Positions 49,753 through 59,244 of a stretch of 64,000 nucleotides of DNA are shown here, piece by piece. The first letter of the stretch is position 1, and each line of letters begins with the position of its first letter. The notes below the pieces were generated by a model. It worked only from the letters and a program-made list of their open reading frames with translations, searched no databases and was not told the DNA's origin. The position numbers and the translations under genes are program-made. Source of the DNA: a candidate division WOR-3 bacterium (lineage in GTDB: Bacteria > Hydrothermota > Hydrothermia > Hydrothermales > JAJRUZ01); NCBI GenBank assembly GCA_039803925.1, contig JBDRZL010000001.1, positions 1 to 64,000 of the forward strand. The letters are read 5' to 3'.

Positions 49753-50073
49753 ATGGCTATTCCTGAAATCACAGATAAGGATTTTGAAGAAAAAGTTTTA
49801 AAATCAACTAAACCCTGTGTTGTTGACTTCTGGGCTGAGTGGTGCCATCCATGTAAAATGATTGAGCCCTCAATGGAAGAATTATATTCTGAATATAAGG
49901 ACAGGGTTAATTTTTATAAAATTAATGTGGATGATAACTCTGAAACTCCTTCAAAATTCTATGTTATGAGTATTCCAACACTGCTTTTTGTTAAAAATGG
50001 AGAAGTTGTAGATAGAATCATAGGAGCTGTTCCTAAAAGCACAATAGAAGAAAGAATTAAAGATCTTCTTTAA
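49753..50073 (+). CDS. trxA: thioredoxin with WCHPC active site
   Basis: A 106-residue thioredoxin reducing protein disulfides. The fold is complete: VVDFWAEWCHPCKMIEPSM (about 23-41) and the cis-Pro segment YVMSIPTLLF. The active site is CHPC in place of the usual CGPC, which in other redoxins changes redox potential. The ATG at 49753 is chosen because upstream in-frame sequence belongs to the tRNA gene. No ribosome-binding site is visible; it is 15 bases after the tRNA. Confidence 0.92.
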   Translation: MAIPEITDKDFEEKVLKSTKPCVVDFWAEWCHPCKMIEPSMEELYSEYKDRVNFYKINVDDNSETPSKFYVMSIPTLLFVKNGEVVDRIIGAVPKSTIEERIKDLL

Positions 50074-50075
50074 AA

Positions 50076-50348
50076 TTGAATTTAGAAAAAGAAGTTGAAA
50101 GAATTTTAGAACTGGCAAGACTTCAAAAAAAAGAAAAATATCTTGAACATTTTATAAAGATTTTAGAATTTTTTAAAAAAATTGATGAGCTTGATTTAAA
50201 AGAAGAAAAACCATTTTTTTACCTTGAACATTTGCAAACAGATTTGAGAGAAGATAAAGTTTCAGATTTTAAAGATAGAGAACTTTTATTTAAAAACTCA
50301 CCTCTTAAAAAAGGGAACTTTTTTGTCACAGAAAGCCCCATTGAGTAA
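50076..50348 (+). CDS. gatC: Asp/Glu-tRNA amidotransferase subunit C
   Basis: Bridges GatA and GatB in the amidotransferase that makes Gln-tRNA or Asn-tRNA. The 90 residues fit the family: helical start (VERILELARL), an FFKKIDELDL middle, and the C-terminal LREDKVSDF pattern. The start is TTG at 50076, two bases after the thioredoxin stop. It overlaps gatA by 26 bases. Confidence 0.85.
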   Translation: MNLEKEVERILELARLQKKEKYLEHFIKILEFFKKIDELDLKEEKPFFYLEHLQTDLREDKVSDFKDRELLFKNSPLKKGNFFVTESPIE

Positions 50349-51744
50349 GGTTAAGGAGATTATTTCCCTTTATCAGAATAAAAAATTATTACCCTCTGAA
50401 ATAGTAAAAGAATATTTTGAAAAAGCTAAGAAAAATGAATTTAATTCCTTTATAACTTTAAATGAAAATATCTTTGAGGAGATAGAAATACTTGATAAAA
50501 AAGTAAAGGAGGGTAAAATTGAGGGAAAACTTTTTGGTATTCCCATTTCAGTAAAGGACAACATTCTTGTTAAAGGATTAAAATGCACATGTGCTTCTCG
50601 TATGCTTGAAAATTACATTGCTCCTTATGATGCCACATGTATAGAAAGAATAAAAAAGGAAAATGCCATTATAATTGGTAAAACCAATATGGATGAATTT
50701 GCTATGGGTTCTTCAAATGAATACTCCTTTTTTGGACCTGCAAGCAATCCTTTTGATAAAGAGAGAGTTCCTGGTGGTTCTTCCGGTGGCTCAGCAATTT
50801 CAGTTGCTAATAATGAATCTATTCTTTCTCTTGGTTCTGATACAGGAGGTTCAATCAGATTGCCAGCTTCCTTCTGTGGTGTTTATGGTTTAAAACCCAC
50901 TTATGGAGCAGTATCAAGATATGGACTTATTGCTTTTGCTTCCTCTCTTGATCAAATAGGACCTTTTTCTAAAAATATTGAGGACCTTGAAATAATTTTT
51001 AATGTGATAAAAGGAAAAGATGAGAGGGATAAAACAAGTTTTAATTTACCTGAGGAAAAAAGGGTTTTAAAATTTCCCTTAAAAATAGGAGTTTTAAAAG
51101 ACTCTTTCTCAGAAGATGTTGAAGAGGAAATTAAGATTCACCTTGATGAGTTTATAAAAATTCTTGAAAAGGAAAAAATAGCGATAGTTAAAGAATTTAA
51201 AATGGAAACCTTCCAGTATGCGATTCCTGTTTATTATATAATAGCCTGTGCAGAAGCATCATCAAATCTTGCAAGATATGATGGGGTTTTATATGGTCAT
51301 AAATCAGAAAGTAAAAATTTATGGGAAATGTATGAAAAAACAAGAACAGAAGGATTTGGAGAGGAGGTAAAAAGAAGAATTTTGCTTGGAACATTTGTTT
51401 TGAGAAGCGGTTATTATGAGGAATATTATTTAAAGGCTCAGAAGATAAGAACAAAAATTCTAAAAGAATTTATGAAAAATTTTGAAAATTTTGAACTTTT
51501 ACTTATGCCAGTATCACCAACTCTTCCCTTTAAAAAAGGAGAAAAACTGAAGGACCCTATAAAAATGTATCTTTCAGATATTTTTACTGTATCTATCAAT
51601 CTTTCAGGTCTTCCTGCTATTGCTTTCCCTTACAGATTTTCAAAATCAGGGCTTCCAGTTGGTTTTCAGTTTGTAGGAAAGTTTTTTGATGAATACTTAT
51701 TTTTTGAACTTTTAAAAAAAATAGAGAATATCTTAAATGGATGA
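50323..51744 (+). CDS. gatA: Asp/Glu-tRNA amidotransferase subunit A
   Basis: The glutaminase/amidase subunit. The 473 residues have the Ser-cisSer-Lys triad in GIPISVKDN (Lys, about 74), GGSSGGSA (cis-Ser, about 151) and SDTGGSIRLPASFCG (nucleophile). The start is TTG at 50323 or, alternatively, TTG at 50341. It overlaps gatB by 8 bases. Presence of GatCAB implies indirect charging of tRNA-Gln and/or tRNA-Asn. Confidence 0.95.
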   Translation: MSQKAPLSKVKEIISLYQNKKLLPSEIVKEYFEKAKKNEFNSFITLNENIFEEIEILDKKVKEGKIEGKLFGIPISVKDNILVKGLKCTCASRMLENYIAPYDATCIERIKKENAIIIGKTNMDEFAMGSSNEYSFFGPASNPFDKERVPGGSSGGSAISVANNESILSLGSDTGGSIRLPASFCGVYGLKPTYGAVSRYGLIAFASSLDQIGPFSKNIEDLEIIFNVIKGKDERDKTSFNLPEEKRVLKFPLKIGVLKDSFSEDVEEEIKIHLDEFIKILEKEKIAIVKEFKMETFQYAIPVYYIIACAEASSNLARYDGVLYGHKSESKNLWEMYEKTRTEGFGEEVKRRILLGTFVLRSGYYEEYYLKAQKIRTKILKEFMKNFENFELLLMPVSPTLPFKKGEKLKDPIKMYLSDIFTVSINLSGLPAIAFPYRFSKSGLPVGFQFVGKFFDEYLFFELLKKIENILNG

Positions 51745-53137
51745 TTTTGTGATCAAAATAGGACTTGAAATTCATGTTCAATTAAAAACAGAAAGTAAAA
51801 TGTTTTGTCCTTGCAAAGTAGATGTTGATTCAGAACCTAATAAAAATATTTGTCCTATATGTACTGGGCAGCCTGGTATTCTTCCTTCCCCAAATAAAAA
51901 AGCAATATACTATGCTATATTAGTATCCCGCGCTTTAAACTGCAAAATTCCGGATTTTTTATATTTCTCAAGAAAAAATTATTTTTATCCAGATCTTCCA
52001 AAGGGATATCAAATAACTCAATATGGAATCTCAACAGGTATAGGAGGAGAAGTTCCTGTACTTTTGGATAAAGAAATCAAATATTTTTCCATTGAAAGGA
52101 TTAATCTTGAAGAGGAAACTGCAAAATCCTTTCATATTGAGGGAAAAGTCTATCTTGATTTCAATAGATGTGGAATCCCGCTTCTTGAAATTGTTACACC
52201 TCCAGTTTTTGATTCACCCTTTGTGGTTATTAACTTTTTAAAGTCTTTGAGAAAAATTTTAATGTATTTAAATGTTTCTGATTGTAATATGGAAAAGGGT
52301 GAGTTCAGGGTGGATACCAATGTTTCAGTGAATTTAAAAGAAAAAATTTCTGATCACAGGGTTGAACTAAAAAATTTAAATTCTTTAAGTGCAATAAAAG
52401 ATGCCCTTTTTTATGAAATAGAGAGACAGAAAAATCTTCTTTTGAAAGGAGAAAAGATTGAAAGAGAAACAAGATTGTGGGATGAAGAAAAGAAAGAAAC
52501 AAGGTTAATGAGAAGCAAGGAGTTTGTTGAAGATTATAGATATTTTCCAGAACCTGATATTCCTCCTTTTAAGGTAAAAGAAGAATGGCTAAAAGAAAAT
52601 TTGCCCCCTCTTCCTGATTATTTTTATAAAAAACTTATTGAAGAGGGTGCAGAATTTAAAGAAATAGAAGTTATAACATCTTCACCCTTTCTTGCTGATT
52701 TTACTTTAAAAGTATTAGAGAAAATTCCCTATAAAAAGGTAAAAGGATGGATTTTAACCGAAATTTTACAACATGTGGAAAATGTGGAGGATATAAAAAG
52801 TTTACCCTTTTCTACCTCTGAGTTTATAGATTTTTTAAATAAAATATTAAAGGGAGAAATCCCAAGACACCTTGGACAGGAAATTATTAAGATTTCAATG
52901 CAAAATAATTTACCTTTAAATAAACTTATCGAAGAAAAAATAGAGATAAAAGGAAAATCTGAGATAGAAGAAGTTATAAAAGAAGTAATAGAGGAAAATG
53001 CCCATGTTGTGGAAAAGATAAAGTCAGGAAAAGTTTCAGCAATTTCTTTTCTTGTAGGAAGGGTTATGGAAAAATTGAAAGGTAAGGCTAATCCAAAAGA
53101 GGTTAAAGAATTATTAGAAAAGAGACTTCTTAATTAA
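51737..53137 (+). CDS. gatB: Asp/Glu-tRNA amidotransferase subunit B
   Basis: Binds the misacylated tRNA and transfers ammonia to it. The 466 residues start with IKIGLEIHVQLKTESKMFC, and hold a four-Cys zinc site (CPC..CPIC, about 30-50), the FYPDLPKGYQITQ segment and FRVDTNVSVN. The C-terminal YqeY-like tail is helical. Overlaps gatA by 8 bases. Confidence 0.96.
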   Translation: MDDFVIKIGLEIHVQLKTESKMFCPCKVDVDSEPNKNICPICTGQPGILPSPNKKAIYYAILVSRALNCKIPDFLYFSRKNYFYPDLPKGYQITQYGISTGIGGEVPVLLDKEIKYFSIERINLEEETAKSFHIEGKVYLDFNRCGIPLLEIVTPPVFDSPFVVINFLKSLRKILMYLNVSDCNMEKGEFRVDTNVSVNLKEKISDHRVELKNLNSLSAIKDALFYEIERQKNLLLKGEKIERETRLWDEEKKETRLMRSKEFVEDYRYFPEPDIPPFKVKEEWLKENLPPLPDYFYKKLIEEGAEFKEIEVITSSPFLADFTLKVLEKIPYKKVKGWILTEILQHVENVEDIKSLPFSTSEFIDFLNKILKGEIPRHLGQEIIKISMQNNLPLNKLIEEKIEIKGKSEIEEVIKEVIEENAHVVEKIKSGKVSAISFLVGRVMEKLKGKANPKEVKELLEKRLLN

Positions 53138-53153
53138 CTTTTATTTTTTTTAT

Positions 53154-53183
53154 TTGCTTTATAAATTTAAATTTCATTAAAAT
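53154..53183 (+). promoter_or_regulatory. possible promoter of the enoyl-ACP reductase gene
   Basis: TTGCTT (53154-53159), 18 bases, TAAAAT (53178-53183). The start would fall near 53190, so the T-arm-like motif would be at the very 5' end of the mRNA. A TATAAA at 53210-53215 is an alternative -10 box for a leaderless start. Confidence 0.35.
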
Positions 53184-53191
53184 TATAAACT

Positions 53192-53202
53192 GGTTCAAAT
53201 CC
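53192..53202 (+). promoter_or_regulatory. T-arm-like motif in the fabI-like leader
   Basis: GGTTCAAATCC, 19 bases before the ATG, the same distance as for speD and rpmH. AT-rich hexamers follow at once. Confidence 0.6.
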
Positions 53203-53221
53203 ATAAATTTATAAATATGTT

Positions 53222-54001
53222 ATGAAGGGAGAATACGGTTTAATTCTTGGTTCATCAAGTGGTTTTGGAAAAGCAACATCCCTTTATCTTGCAGAAAAGG
53301 GAATAAATATTTTTGGTGTTCATCTTGATAGAAAAAGTACAATGCCTGAAGTTGAAAAATTAATTAAGGAGATTGAAAGTAAGGGTGTTTTTGTAAAATT
53401 TTTCAATGTTAATGCTGCGGACCATGAGAAGAGAAAAGAGGTAATCCATGAGATAGAAAAAATTCTTAAAAAGGAAAGAAAATATTTAAGAATTTTTTTG
53501 CATTCAATTGCATTTGGAACTTTGAAGCCTTACATAGGTCATAATAGGATAAAACCTCCTGATATGGAAATGACACTTGAAGTTATGGGTAATTCTCTTG
53601 TTTGGTGGGTTGTTGATCTTTTTGAAAAAGGATTGCTTGGAAAAGGTTCAAGGGTTTTTGCTATGACAAGTATGGGTTCTCAAAGGGTCTGGGAAAGTTA
53701 TGGTGCTGTTTCTGCTTCAAAAGCCCTTCTTGAGTCCCATATAAGGCAGCTTGCCTTTGAACTTGCAAAATTTGGAATAACCGTGAATGCTATACAAGCG
53801 GGTATAACTGATACTCCAGCTTTAAGAAAAATTCCGGGTCATGAGAGAATGTTGAAATTTGCACAAACTTTTAATCCTTCTGGAAGAATCACAAGACCAG
53901 ACGATGTTGCAAAAGCAATTTATGCACTTTCATTACCTGAAACTCAGTGGATAACGGGAAATGTGATAAGAGTTGATGGTGGAGAGGCTATAGCGGGTTA
54001 A
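53222..54001 (+). CDS. enoyl-ACP reductase, FabL-like short-chain dehydrogenase
   Basis: Probably the last step of fatty acid elongation. The 259-residue SDR fold has the dinucleotide motif GSSSGFGKAT (about 10), the spacing Y-x6-K in SYGAVSASKALL typical of enoyl-ACP reductases, and TDTPALRKIPG plus PSGRITRPDDV near the C-terminus, which resemble FabL (type III). Ordinary SDRs have Y-x3-K, so the wider spacing supports this call; another SDR role is possible. It is convergent with the acyl-CoA dehydrogenase gene, 2 bases apart. Confidence 0.78.
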   Translation: MKGEYGLILGSSSGFGKATSLYLAEKGINIFGVHLDRKSTMPEVEKLIKEIESKGVFVKFFNVNAADHEKRKEVIHEIEKILKKERKYLRIFLHSIAFGTLKPYIGHNRIKPPDMEMTLEVMGNSLVWWVVDLFEKGLLGKGSRVFAMTSMGSQRVWESYGAVSASKALLESHIRQLAFELAKFGITVNAIQAGITDTPALRKIPGHERMLKFAQTFNPSGRITRPDDVAKAIYALSLPETQWITGNVIRVDGGEAIAG

Positions 54002-54003
54002 TT

Positions 54004-55161
54004 TTAAACCTTCATTTTTCTTCTTGCTTCTTTTAAAAGTTCAGATGCAATTATATTTTTCATTATTTCATTTGTGCCTTCATAAATCTGTGTTATTTTA
54101 GCATCCCTCATCATTTTTTCCACAGGGTACTCTTTTATATAACCGTATCCGCCAAAAATTTGAACTGCTTCAATAGTTACACTCATTGCAACATCGGAAG
54201 CGAAACATTTTGCCATTGCAGATTCCTTTTCAGGTTTTTCTCCTCTATCAATAGCTTTTGCGACCTGGTATGTAAGTGCACGGGCTGCTTCTATTTTCAT
54301 AGCCATCTCAGCTAATCTATGTTGTATTGCCTGAAAACCGGAAATTGGCTGACCGAACTGTTTTCTCTGCATTGAATACTCTGCTGCTGCATCAAGAGCT
54401 GCCTGGGCAATTCCGATAGCCTGGGCTGCTACACCGGGTCGTGTATATAAAAATGTATGAGTTGCAACAAAAAGACCCTGTCCTTCTTTTCCAATCAAAT
54501 TTTCTTCAGGAACAAAAACATCTTCAAAAATAACTTCACCTGTTGGGGAAGCTCTTATTCCTAATTTATCTTCTTTTTTACCAAGTTTTAACCCCTTTGT
54601 CCCCTTTTCAACAAGAAAAGCACTCATTCCTCTTGGTCCTCTTTTAGGATCAGTTAAAGCAAATACTGAATAAAAATCAGCAACATGTGCATTTGTTATA
54701 AACTGTTTTACTCCATTTATAACATATCCCCCATCTTTTTTTATTGCTGTTGTTTTTATACTTAAAGCATCACTTCCTGCTTCTGGTTCAGTTAAACAAA
54801 AGGAGGCAATTTTTCCTTTAGCAATTTCAGGTAAAACTTTTCTTTTGAGTTTTTCACTTCCAAAAAGAATAATTGGGAAAGTTCCAAGTGCGGTTCCTGC
54901 AAGAGAAAGAGCAATTCCAGCACATCCCCAGGAAAGTTCCTCAACTGCAAGACAGAGAGCAAAAATTCCCATCCCCAAACCATCATATTCAGGAGGGATA
55001 AAGACCCTGAAAAGGTCTGTTTCAGCCATTACTTTTACTATTTCATAGGGGAATTCGCCACTTTTATCATATTTATCCCTTACGGGAATTATTTTTTCTT
55101 CTGCTATTTTTCTTGCAGTTTGTTTAATCATTAATTCTTCTTCAGATAATTGATATAACAT
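54004..55161 (-). CDS. acyl-CoA dehydrogenase
   Basis: A 385-residue FAD enzyme that makes 2,3-enoyl-CoA. Signatures: CLTEPEAGSDALSIKT (about 120-135), QFITNAHVADFY, and the active-site Glu in QIYEGTNEIMKNI near 365. It resembles short-chain/butyryl-CoA dehydrogenases. No etfAB genes are in the window. It follows mnmE after a 38-base gap with a T-arm-like motif and has no clear ribosome-binding site. Confidence 0.92.
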   Translation of the reverse strand: MLYQLSEEELMIKQTARKIAEEKIIPVRDKYDKSGEFPYEIVKVMAETDLFRVFIPPEYDGLGMGIFALCLAVEELSWGCAGIALSLAGTALGTFPIILFGSEKLKRKVLPEIAKGKIASFCLTEPEAGSDALSIKTTAIKKDGGYVINGVKQFITNAHVADFYSVFALTDPKRGPRGMSAFLVEKGTKGLKLGKKEDKLGIRASPTGEVIFEDVFVPEENLIGKEGQGLFVATHTFLYTRPGVAAQAIGIAQAALDAAAEYSMQRKQFGQPISGFQAIQHRLAEMAMKIEAARALTYQVAKAIDRGEKPEKESAMAKCFASDVAMSVTIEAVQIFGGYGYIKEYPVEKMMRDAKITQIYEGTNEIMKNIIASELLKEARRKMKV

Positions 55162-55185
55162 TTTTTTTAAAAAATTTTTTTAAAG

Positions 55186-55196
55186 GGATTTGAACC
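55186..55196 (-). promoter_or_regulatory. T-arm-like motif upstream of the acyl-CoA dehydrogenase
   Basis: GGTTCAAATCC on the minus strand, 24 bases before the ATG, in the short gap after the mnmE stop. A TTTAAA hexamer follows one base after the motif. Confidence 0.6.
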
Positions 55197-55199
55197 TTT

Positions 55200-56564
55200 C
55201 TATTTTCCAACACAAAAGTCAGAAAAAATTTTCTGTAAGATTTCATTATCAATATCTTTTCCAAGAAGTGTATTTAAATTTGAAAGGGCATTTTTTAAAT
55301 GTAAACCTGTTATTTCTTCCCTTCCTTCTTTGAGTGTTTCTTTACTTTTCTCAATTTCGTAAAGAATTTCCTTTAATTTTGATTCTTCATATAGGGTGAG
55401 AGAAATTTCTGCTGATCCAGATTCTTTTTCAAACCTTTTTTCAATTTCTTTTACTAAATTTTCTAAACCAATACCTTTTAAAGCACTTATTTCAAAAACT
55501 TCATCTCCTAAATCTTTTAAAATATTTTTGTTCCATTTAATTTTTTTATCCATTTTGTTAATCACAAAAATAAAATTTTTTTCTTTCTTTAATTTTTTTA
55601 TTTTTTTTAATTCCCTTTCAAGAGGTTTTTTCTGACTGTCAAAAATCCATATAATTATATCAGATTCTTCAATAATTTTTTCTGTTTTTTTTATTCCAAT
55701 TTTTTCTATTTTTGAAGGTGTTTTTAATCTAAGACCTGCTGTATCGTAAATGATAGAATTTATACCCTTTATACTTATATTTTCTGAAATATAATCCCTT
55801 GTAGTACCAGGAATTTCACTTACTATAGCCCTTTCCTTTTTTATTAATTTATTAAATAGAGTTGATTTTCCTACGTTTGGTGCACCACAAATAGAAATTT
55901 TAAAACCCTCAAAAACCCTTTTTGAATTTTCAGATTCCTCTAAATATTTTTTTATCTTTTTTTCTATTTTTTCAATTTTTTTAAAAATACTTTCTTTTCG
56001 GAAAGGGGGAAGGTCTTCTTCTGGATAATTCAAATTTACTTCAATTTCTGCTGAAATTTCTTTAATATCTTCGAATAAATTTTCAAATTTTTTTCTCAAA
56101 ACTCCTTCAAGTCTTTTTAGGGATATCTCAAGGGCTTTTAAGTTCTCTGATTTTACTATCTGATTTATAGCCTGAGCCTGCAATAAATCCATTTTTCCGT
56201 TTAAAACCGCCCTCATTGTAAATTCTCCTGGCTCAGCAAGTCTTGCTCCTAATTTAATTAGTATTTTCAGAATAATTTCAGGAATAATTATTCCACCATG
56301 AGTAAAAATCTCAGCCATATCCTCACCTGTGTAGCTTTTTGGTTTTTTATAATAAACCCATTGAATTTTATCAATTAATTTTTTCGTATCAGGTTCATAA
56401 ATTTTACCAAGGTACATTTTTCTTTCAATATAGGGTGGAGGAGGTTTTAATATTTTGGAAAGAATTTCAAAAGTTTTTTCTCCTGAAATTCTAATAATGT
56501 TTATAGCTGAATTTTTGGATACAGAGGTAGAAATGGCGCAGATTGTATCTTCTAATCTAAACAA
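55200..56564 (-). CDS. mnmE: tRNA modification GTPase MnmE
   Basis: With MnmG it modifies wobble uridine in tRNA. The 454 residues have the folate-binding N-terminal domain (DTICAIST, GEFTMRAVLNGKMDL), a GTPase domain (GAPNVGKSTLFNKL, EIPGTTRDYI, DTAGL, INKMD at about 225-360), and the C-terminal catalytic Cys in FCVGK. MnmG is not in the window. It ends the conserved rpmH-rnpA-yidD-yidC-jag-mnmE block. Confidence 0.96.
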   Translation of the reverse strand: MFRLEDTICAISTSVSKNSAINIIRISGEKTFEILSKILKPPPPYIERKMYLGKIYEPDTKKLIDKIQWVYYKKPKSYTGEDMAEIFTHGGIIIPEIILKILIKLGARLAEPGEFTMRAVLNGKMDLLQAQAINQIVKSENLKALEISLKRLEGVLRKKFENLFEDIKEISAEIEVNLNYPEEDLPPFRKESIFKKIEKIEKKIKKYLEESENSKRVFEGFKISICGAPNVGKSTLFNKLIKKERAIVSEIPGTTRDYISENISIKGINSIIYDTAGLRLKTPSKIEKIGIKKTEKIIEESDIIIWIFDSQKKPLERELKKIKKLKKEKNFIFVINKMDKKIKWNKNILKDLGDEVFEISALKGIGLENLVKEIEKRFEKESGSAEISLTLYEESKLKEILYEIEKSKETLKEGREEITGLHLKNALSNLNTLLGKDIDNEILQKIFSDFCVGK

Positions 56565-56565
56565 A

Positions 56566-57159
56566 TTAGGTTAAAGGGGCAATAATCAGATTTTTTCTCT
56601 CGCCCCTTCCAGCAGTGTAAATTCTTATACCTTTTTCCTTCTTAAGAGCTCTTCTCACTAATTTTTCTTCTTCTTCAGTAAGGGGATCAAAAGTTATTTC
56701 CCTTTTTATTTCTTTCACTAACTTTGCTACAGCTTTAGCTTTATGAATTATAAAAGAATGTCTTTTTCTTTTATAATCGGATATATCTAACCTTACTTTC
56801 AAATCCTTATACTTTTTTCTAAAAATCTGATAAAGAATATGCTCAAGAGCCTTTAAAGTTTCTCCCTTTTTACCTATTAATAGATTATCAGACCTTCTTG
56901 TTGAAATATTTACATGTATTCTTGGAGGGTGAAAGGCAAAGTTTATTTTACCTTTATCTTTTAGTATATCAAGTAACCCATTTAAAAAATTTTCTATGAG
57001 TTTAAACTCTTCCCATTCAAGGTATACTCTGATTTTTACATTGTTTTGGTTTTCATTTAAGATTTCAATTTTAACATCCTCTCTTTTTGCACCTGTTTCA
57101 TTAAGTGCCTTTTCAATTGCCTTTTCAATCGATTCAGCTTTTATTTCAATATATTTCAT
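56566..57159 (-). CDS. jag: Jag/KhpB RNA-binding protein
   Basis: A 197-residue RNA-binding protein found next to yidC. It has an N-terminal Jag domain (1-50), a KH domain (about 55-130, with DNLLIGKKGETLKALE) and a C-terminal R3H domain (about 135-197). Family members affect cell division and translation through sRNA or mRNA binding. It overlaps yidC by 4 bases. Confidence 0.92.
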   Translation of the reverse strand: MKYIEIKAESIEKAIEKALNETGAKREDVKIEILNENQNNVKIRVYLEWEEFKLIENFLNGLLDILKDKGKINFAFHPPRIHVNISTRRSDNLLIGKKGETLKALEHILYQIFRKKYKDLKVRLDISDYKRKRHSFIIHKAKAVAKLVKEIKREITFDPLTEEEEKLVRRALKKEKGIRIYTAGRGERKNLIIAPLT

Positions 57160-58556
57160 TTTTTAAACCTCTTTTTAATTAACATTGTTTCAAATAAACC
57201 AATTATATTATATAATAACCAGTAATATACAAGTCCAGCAGGAAAGTTTAAAAATATAATTGTAATAAAAACAGACATAAAAAGTCCAATTCTTTTTGTA
57301 TCTTTATCCTGAGATGGTTGAATAATCTGCTGTAAAAGAGAGGTTAAACCCATGAGAACTGGTAACACATAATAGGGATCCTTGCTGGATAAATCCTTTA
57401 TCCATAAAAATAATTCACTTCCTCTAAACATAATTTCATTTGTTAAAACTTGATATAAAGCCCAGAATACAGGTAATTGTAAGAGTAAAGGTAAACAACC
57501 TGAAAAGGGATTAACTCCCATCTCTTTATAAAGTTTTAAAATTTCTTCATTTAATTTCTTTGGATCATCTTTATAAGCTTTTTTTAGAGCATCCATTCTT
57601 GGCTTTAACTCTTCCATTTTTTTCATTGCTCTAAGTGATTTTATTGTTAAGGGAATAAATATTATTTTCATCAAAAGGGTGAAAATAAGAATTACAAGGC
57701 TAAAATGTTTAGTAATGTCATATAGAAAATTAAATGAATAGAGTATGAAAATAGTAAAAGGTTTGACAATAAAAAATCCCATGGGATAAAGTTCATGAAG
57801 CAAAAATCCCTCTTTTTTCAAAACAAAATAGTCTTTTGGTCCTATATATGTAATAAATGAGTCCCTGTTTTCATTTATTAGTTTAAAAAATTTCCCTTCC
57901 TTATATTCCTCTCCTTTTATTATTTTTTTGTAATATTCAGGTTTTATAAGGACTTGCACAAAATATTTGGTTTCACTACCTATCCATAGTGTATTTTCTC
58001 CTGCAAAGTCAATATTTAAGAAATTATTATAGTTATGTCTTTTAACTTTTCCCTTACTGTACTCAATATAATGATAAATTTTTTCATCCCCTTTATCAAT
58101 TAATGGTAATGTTGAAAATAAAAAATAATTGGTATTTATAAATTTAGATTTTAATTTATAACCCTTTTCAAGGATAAATTCTTTTGAAACTTTTCCATCT
58201 GGTGAGGAAAATGATATTTTATTACTTGTAATTTCTTTAATTTCTAAAATAGAATCAAAAGGTGACACAAAATTATAAAAATTTATTTTAACATTCTCCT
58301 TGCTTATTAAGTCTCTATACTTTTTCAATATTATTTCCTTTATAATCCCACCTTTTTCAGAAAAAACAATTTTTAAATTCTCATTTTCAATAATGAAGCT
58401 TCCGCTCTCTTTTAAATTTAAAGATTTAAGTTCAGTTTTTGTAACTTTCTCTTTTAACTCTTCTTTTTTTTCCTTCGGTAAAAGTTTTAAAAGCAAAATG
58501 TTATAAATTATAAAAAATAATAACAAAAATAATATCAAGGTAAAATTTCTATTCAT
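57156..58556 (-). CDS. yidC: membrane protein insertase YidC
   Basis: Inserts and folds inner-membrane proteins. The 466 residues have an N-terminal signal anchor (5-25), a beta-rich periplasmic domain (about 55-260, the Gram-negative form), and the insertase core with five helices (LVILIFTLLMKIIFIPLT, NPFSGCLPLLLQLPVFWALY). The presence of the periplasmic domain fits a diderm cell. Confidence 0.95.
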   Translation of the reverse strand: MNRNFTLILFLLLFFIIYNILLLKLLPKEKKEELKEKVTKTELKSLNLKESGSFIIENENLKIVFSEKGGIIKEIILKKYRDLISKENVKINFYNFVSPFDSILEIKEITSNKISFSSPDGKVSKEFILEKGYKLKSKFINTNYFLFSTLPLIDKGDEKIYHYIEYSKGKVKRHNYNNFLNIDFAGENTLWIGSETKYFVQVLIKPEYYKKIIKGEEYKEGKFFKLINENRDSFITYIGPKDYFVLKKEGFLLHELYPMGFFIVKPFTIFILYSFNFLYDITKHFSLVILIFTLLMKIIFIPLTIKSLRAMKKMEELKPRMDALKKAYKDDPKKLNEEILKLYKEMGVNPFSGCLPLLLQLPVFWALYQVLTNEIMFRGSELFLWIKDLSSKDPYYVLPVLMGLTSLLQQIIQPSQDKDTKRIGLFMSVFITIIFLNFPAGLVYYWLLYNIIGLFETMLIKKRFKK

Positions 58557-58795
58557 TTTCTGAATATTATTTTTAAATCCTCTTCAGGATAGTTTATTCC
58601 ACCCTTTGAAAAGGGGTTACATCTCAAAACTCTCCATAAAGAGAGTAAAAGCCCTTTAAATATCCCATATTTTTTAACTGCCTCTTCCGCATAATAACTA
58701 CATGTCGGATAAAACCTACAGGAAGGGGGAAATAAATTTGAAAAAAGTCTCACTGTTTTTATAATAAGAATAATTAAATTTCTCATTTTTCCCAT
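58553..58795 (-). CDS. yidD: membrane insertion efficiency factor YidD
   Basis: An 80-residue protein with the full family signature, PPSCRFYPTCSYYAEEAV and LLSLWRVLRCNPFSKGG. It sits between rnpA and yidC, overlapping rnpA by 13 bases and yidC by 4. Confidence 0.94.
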   Translation of the reverse strand: MGKMRNLIILIIKTVRLFSNLFPPSCRFYPTCSYYAEEAVKKYGIFKGLLLSLWRVLRCNPFSKGGINYPEEDLKIIFRK

Positions 58796-59109
58796 ATTTC
58801 TTTTATTTCTTTTTCCAATTCCGTAAATTTAGAATTAAGAATTTCACTTTTACCTATAATGACAACATCATATCCTTTAAATAGTAATTTATTTCTTCTA
58901 AAAACTTCTCTTAGGAGTCTTTTAATTCTATTCCTATCATGAGCCTTTAATTTTTCTTTTTTTACTGTAAAAGCTACTTTACCTTTACCCTTTCTATAAA
59001 AGACTAATAGCATTTTTCCCTTTTTAAATTCACCTTTTTGAAAAATTTCATTAATTTCCTCTTTTTTTAATCTCTCAGGAAGTTTAAAATTTATGGCGAA
59101 AGTCTCCAT
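58783..59109 (-). CDS. rnpA: ribonuclease P protein component
   Basis: Protein partner of RNase P, which trims tRNA 5' ends. The 108 residues include the signature [17 protein letters not shown] and the early VAFTVKKEK strand. The ATG at 59109 lies inside rpmH, giving a 19-base overlap; rnpA/rpmH overlap is also known in Thermus. The shared mRNA begins with a T-arm-like motif. Confidence 0.93.
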   Translation of the reverse strand: METFAINFKLPERLKKEEINEIFQKGEFKKGKMLLVFYRKGKGKVAFTVKKEKLKAHDRNRIKRLLREVFRRNKLLFKGYDVVIIGKSEILNSKFTELEKEIKEIWEK

Positions 59110-59225
59110 CTTCCTTTTTGTCTTCTTCTTTTTAATACTCTTCTTCCTCCTTTTGTTTTCATTCTTGCTCTGAAACCGTGTCTTCTTTTTCTTTTTATTC
59201 TACTTGGTTGATATGTCCTCTTCAT
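59091..59225 (-). CDS. rpmH: ribosomal protein bL34
   Basis: A 44-residue basic protein, [35 protein letters not shown] and a short tail. The family signature is complete. It starts at ATG 59225 and ends within rnpA. It is the first gene of the rpmH-rnpA-yidD-yidC-jag-mnmE block, which in many bacteria lies near the replication origin next to dnaA; dnaA is not in this window. Confidence 0.95.
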   Translation of the reverse strand: MKRTYQPSRIKRKRRHGFRARMKTKGGRRVLKRRRQKGRWRLSP

Positions 59226-59244
59226 TTTTAGAAAGGTTTAAAGG

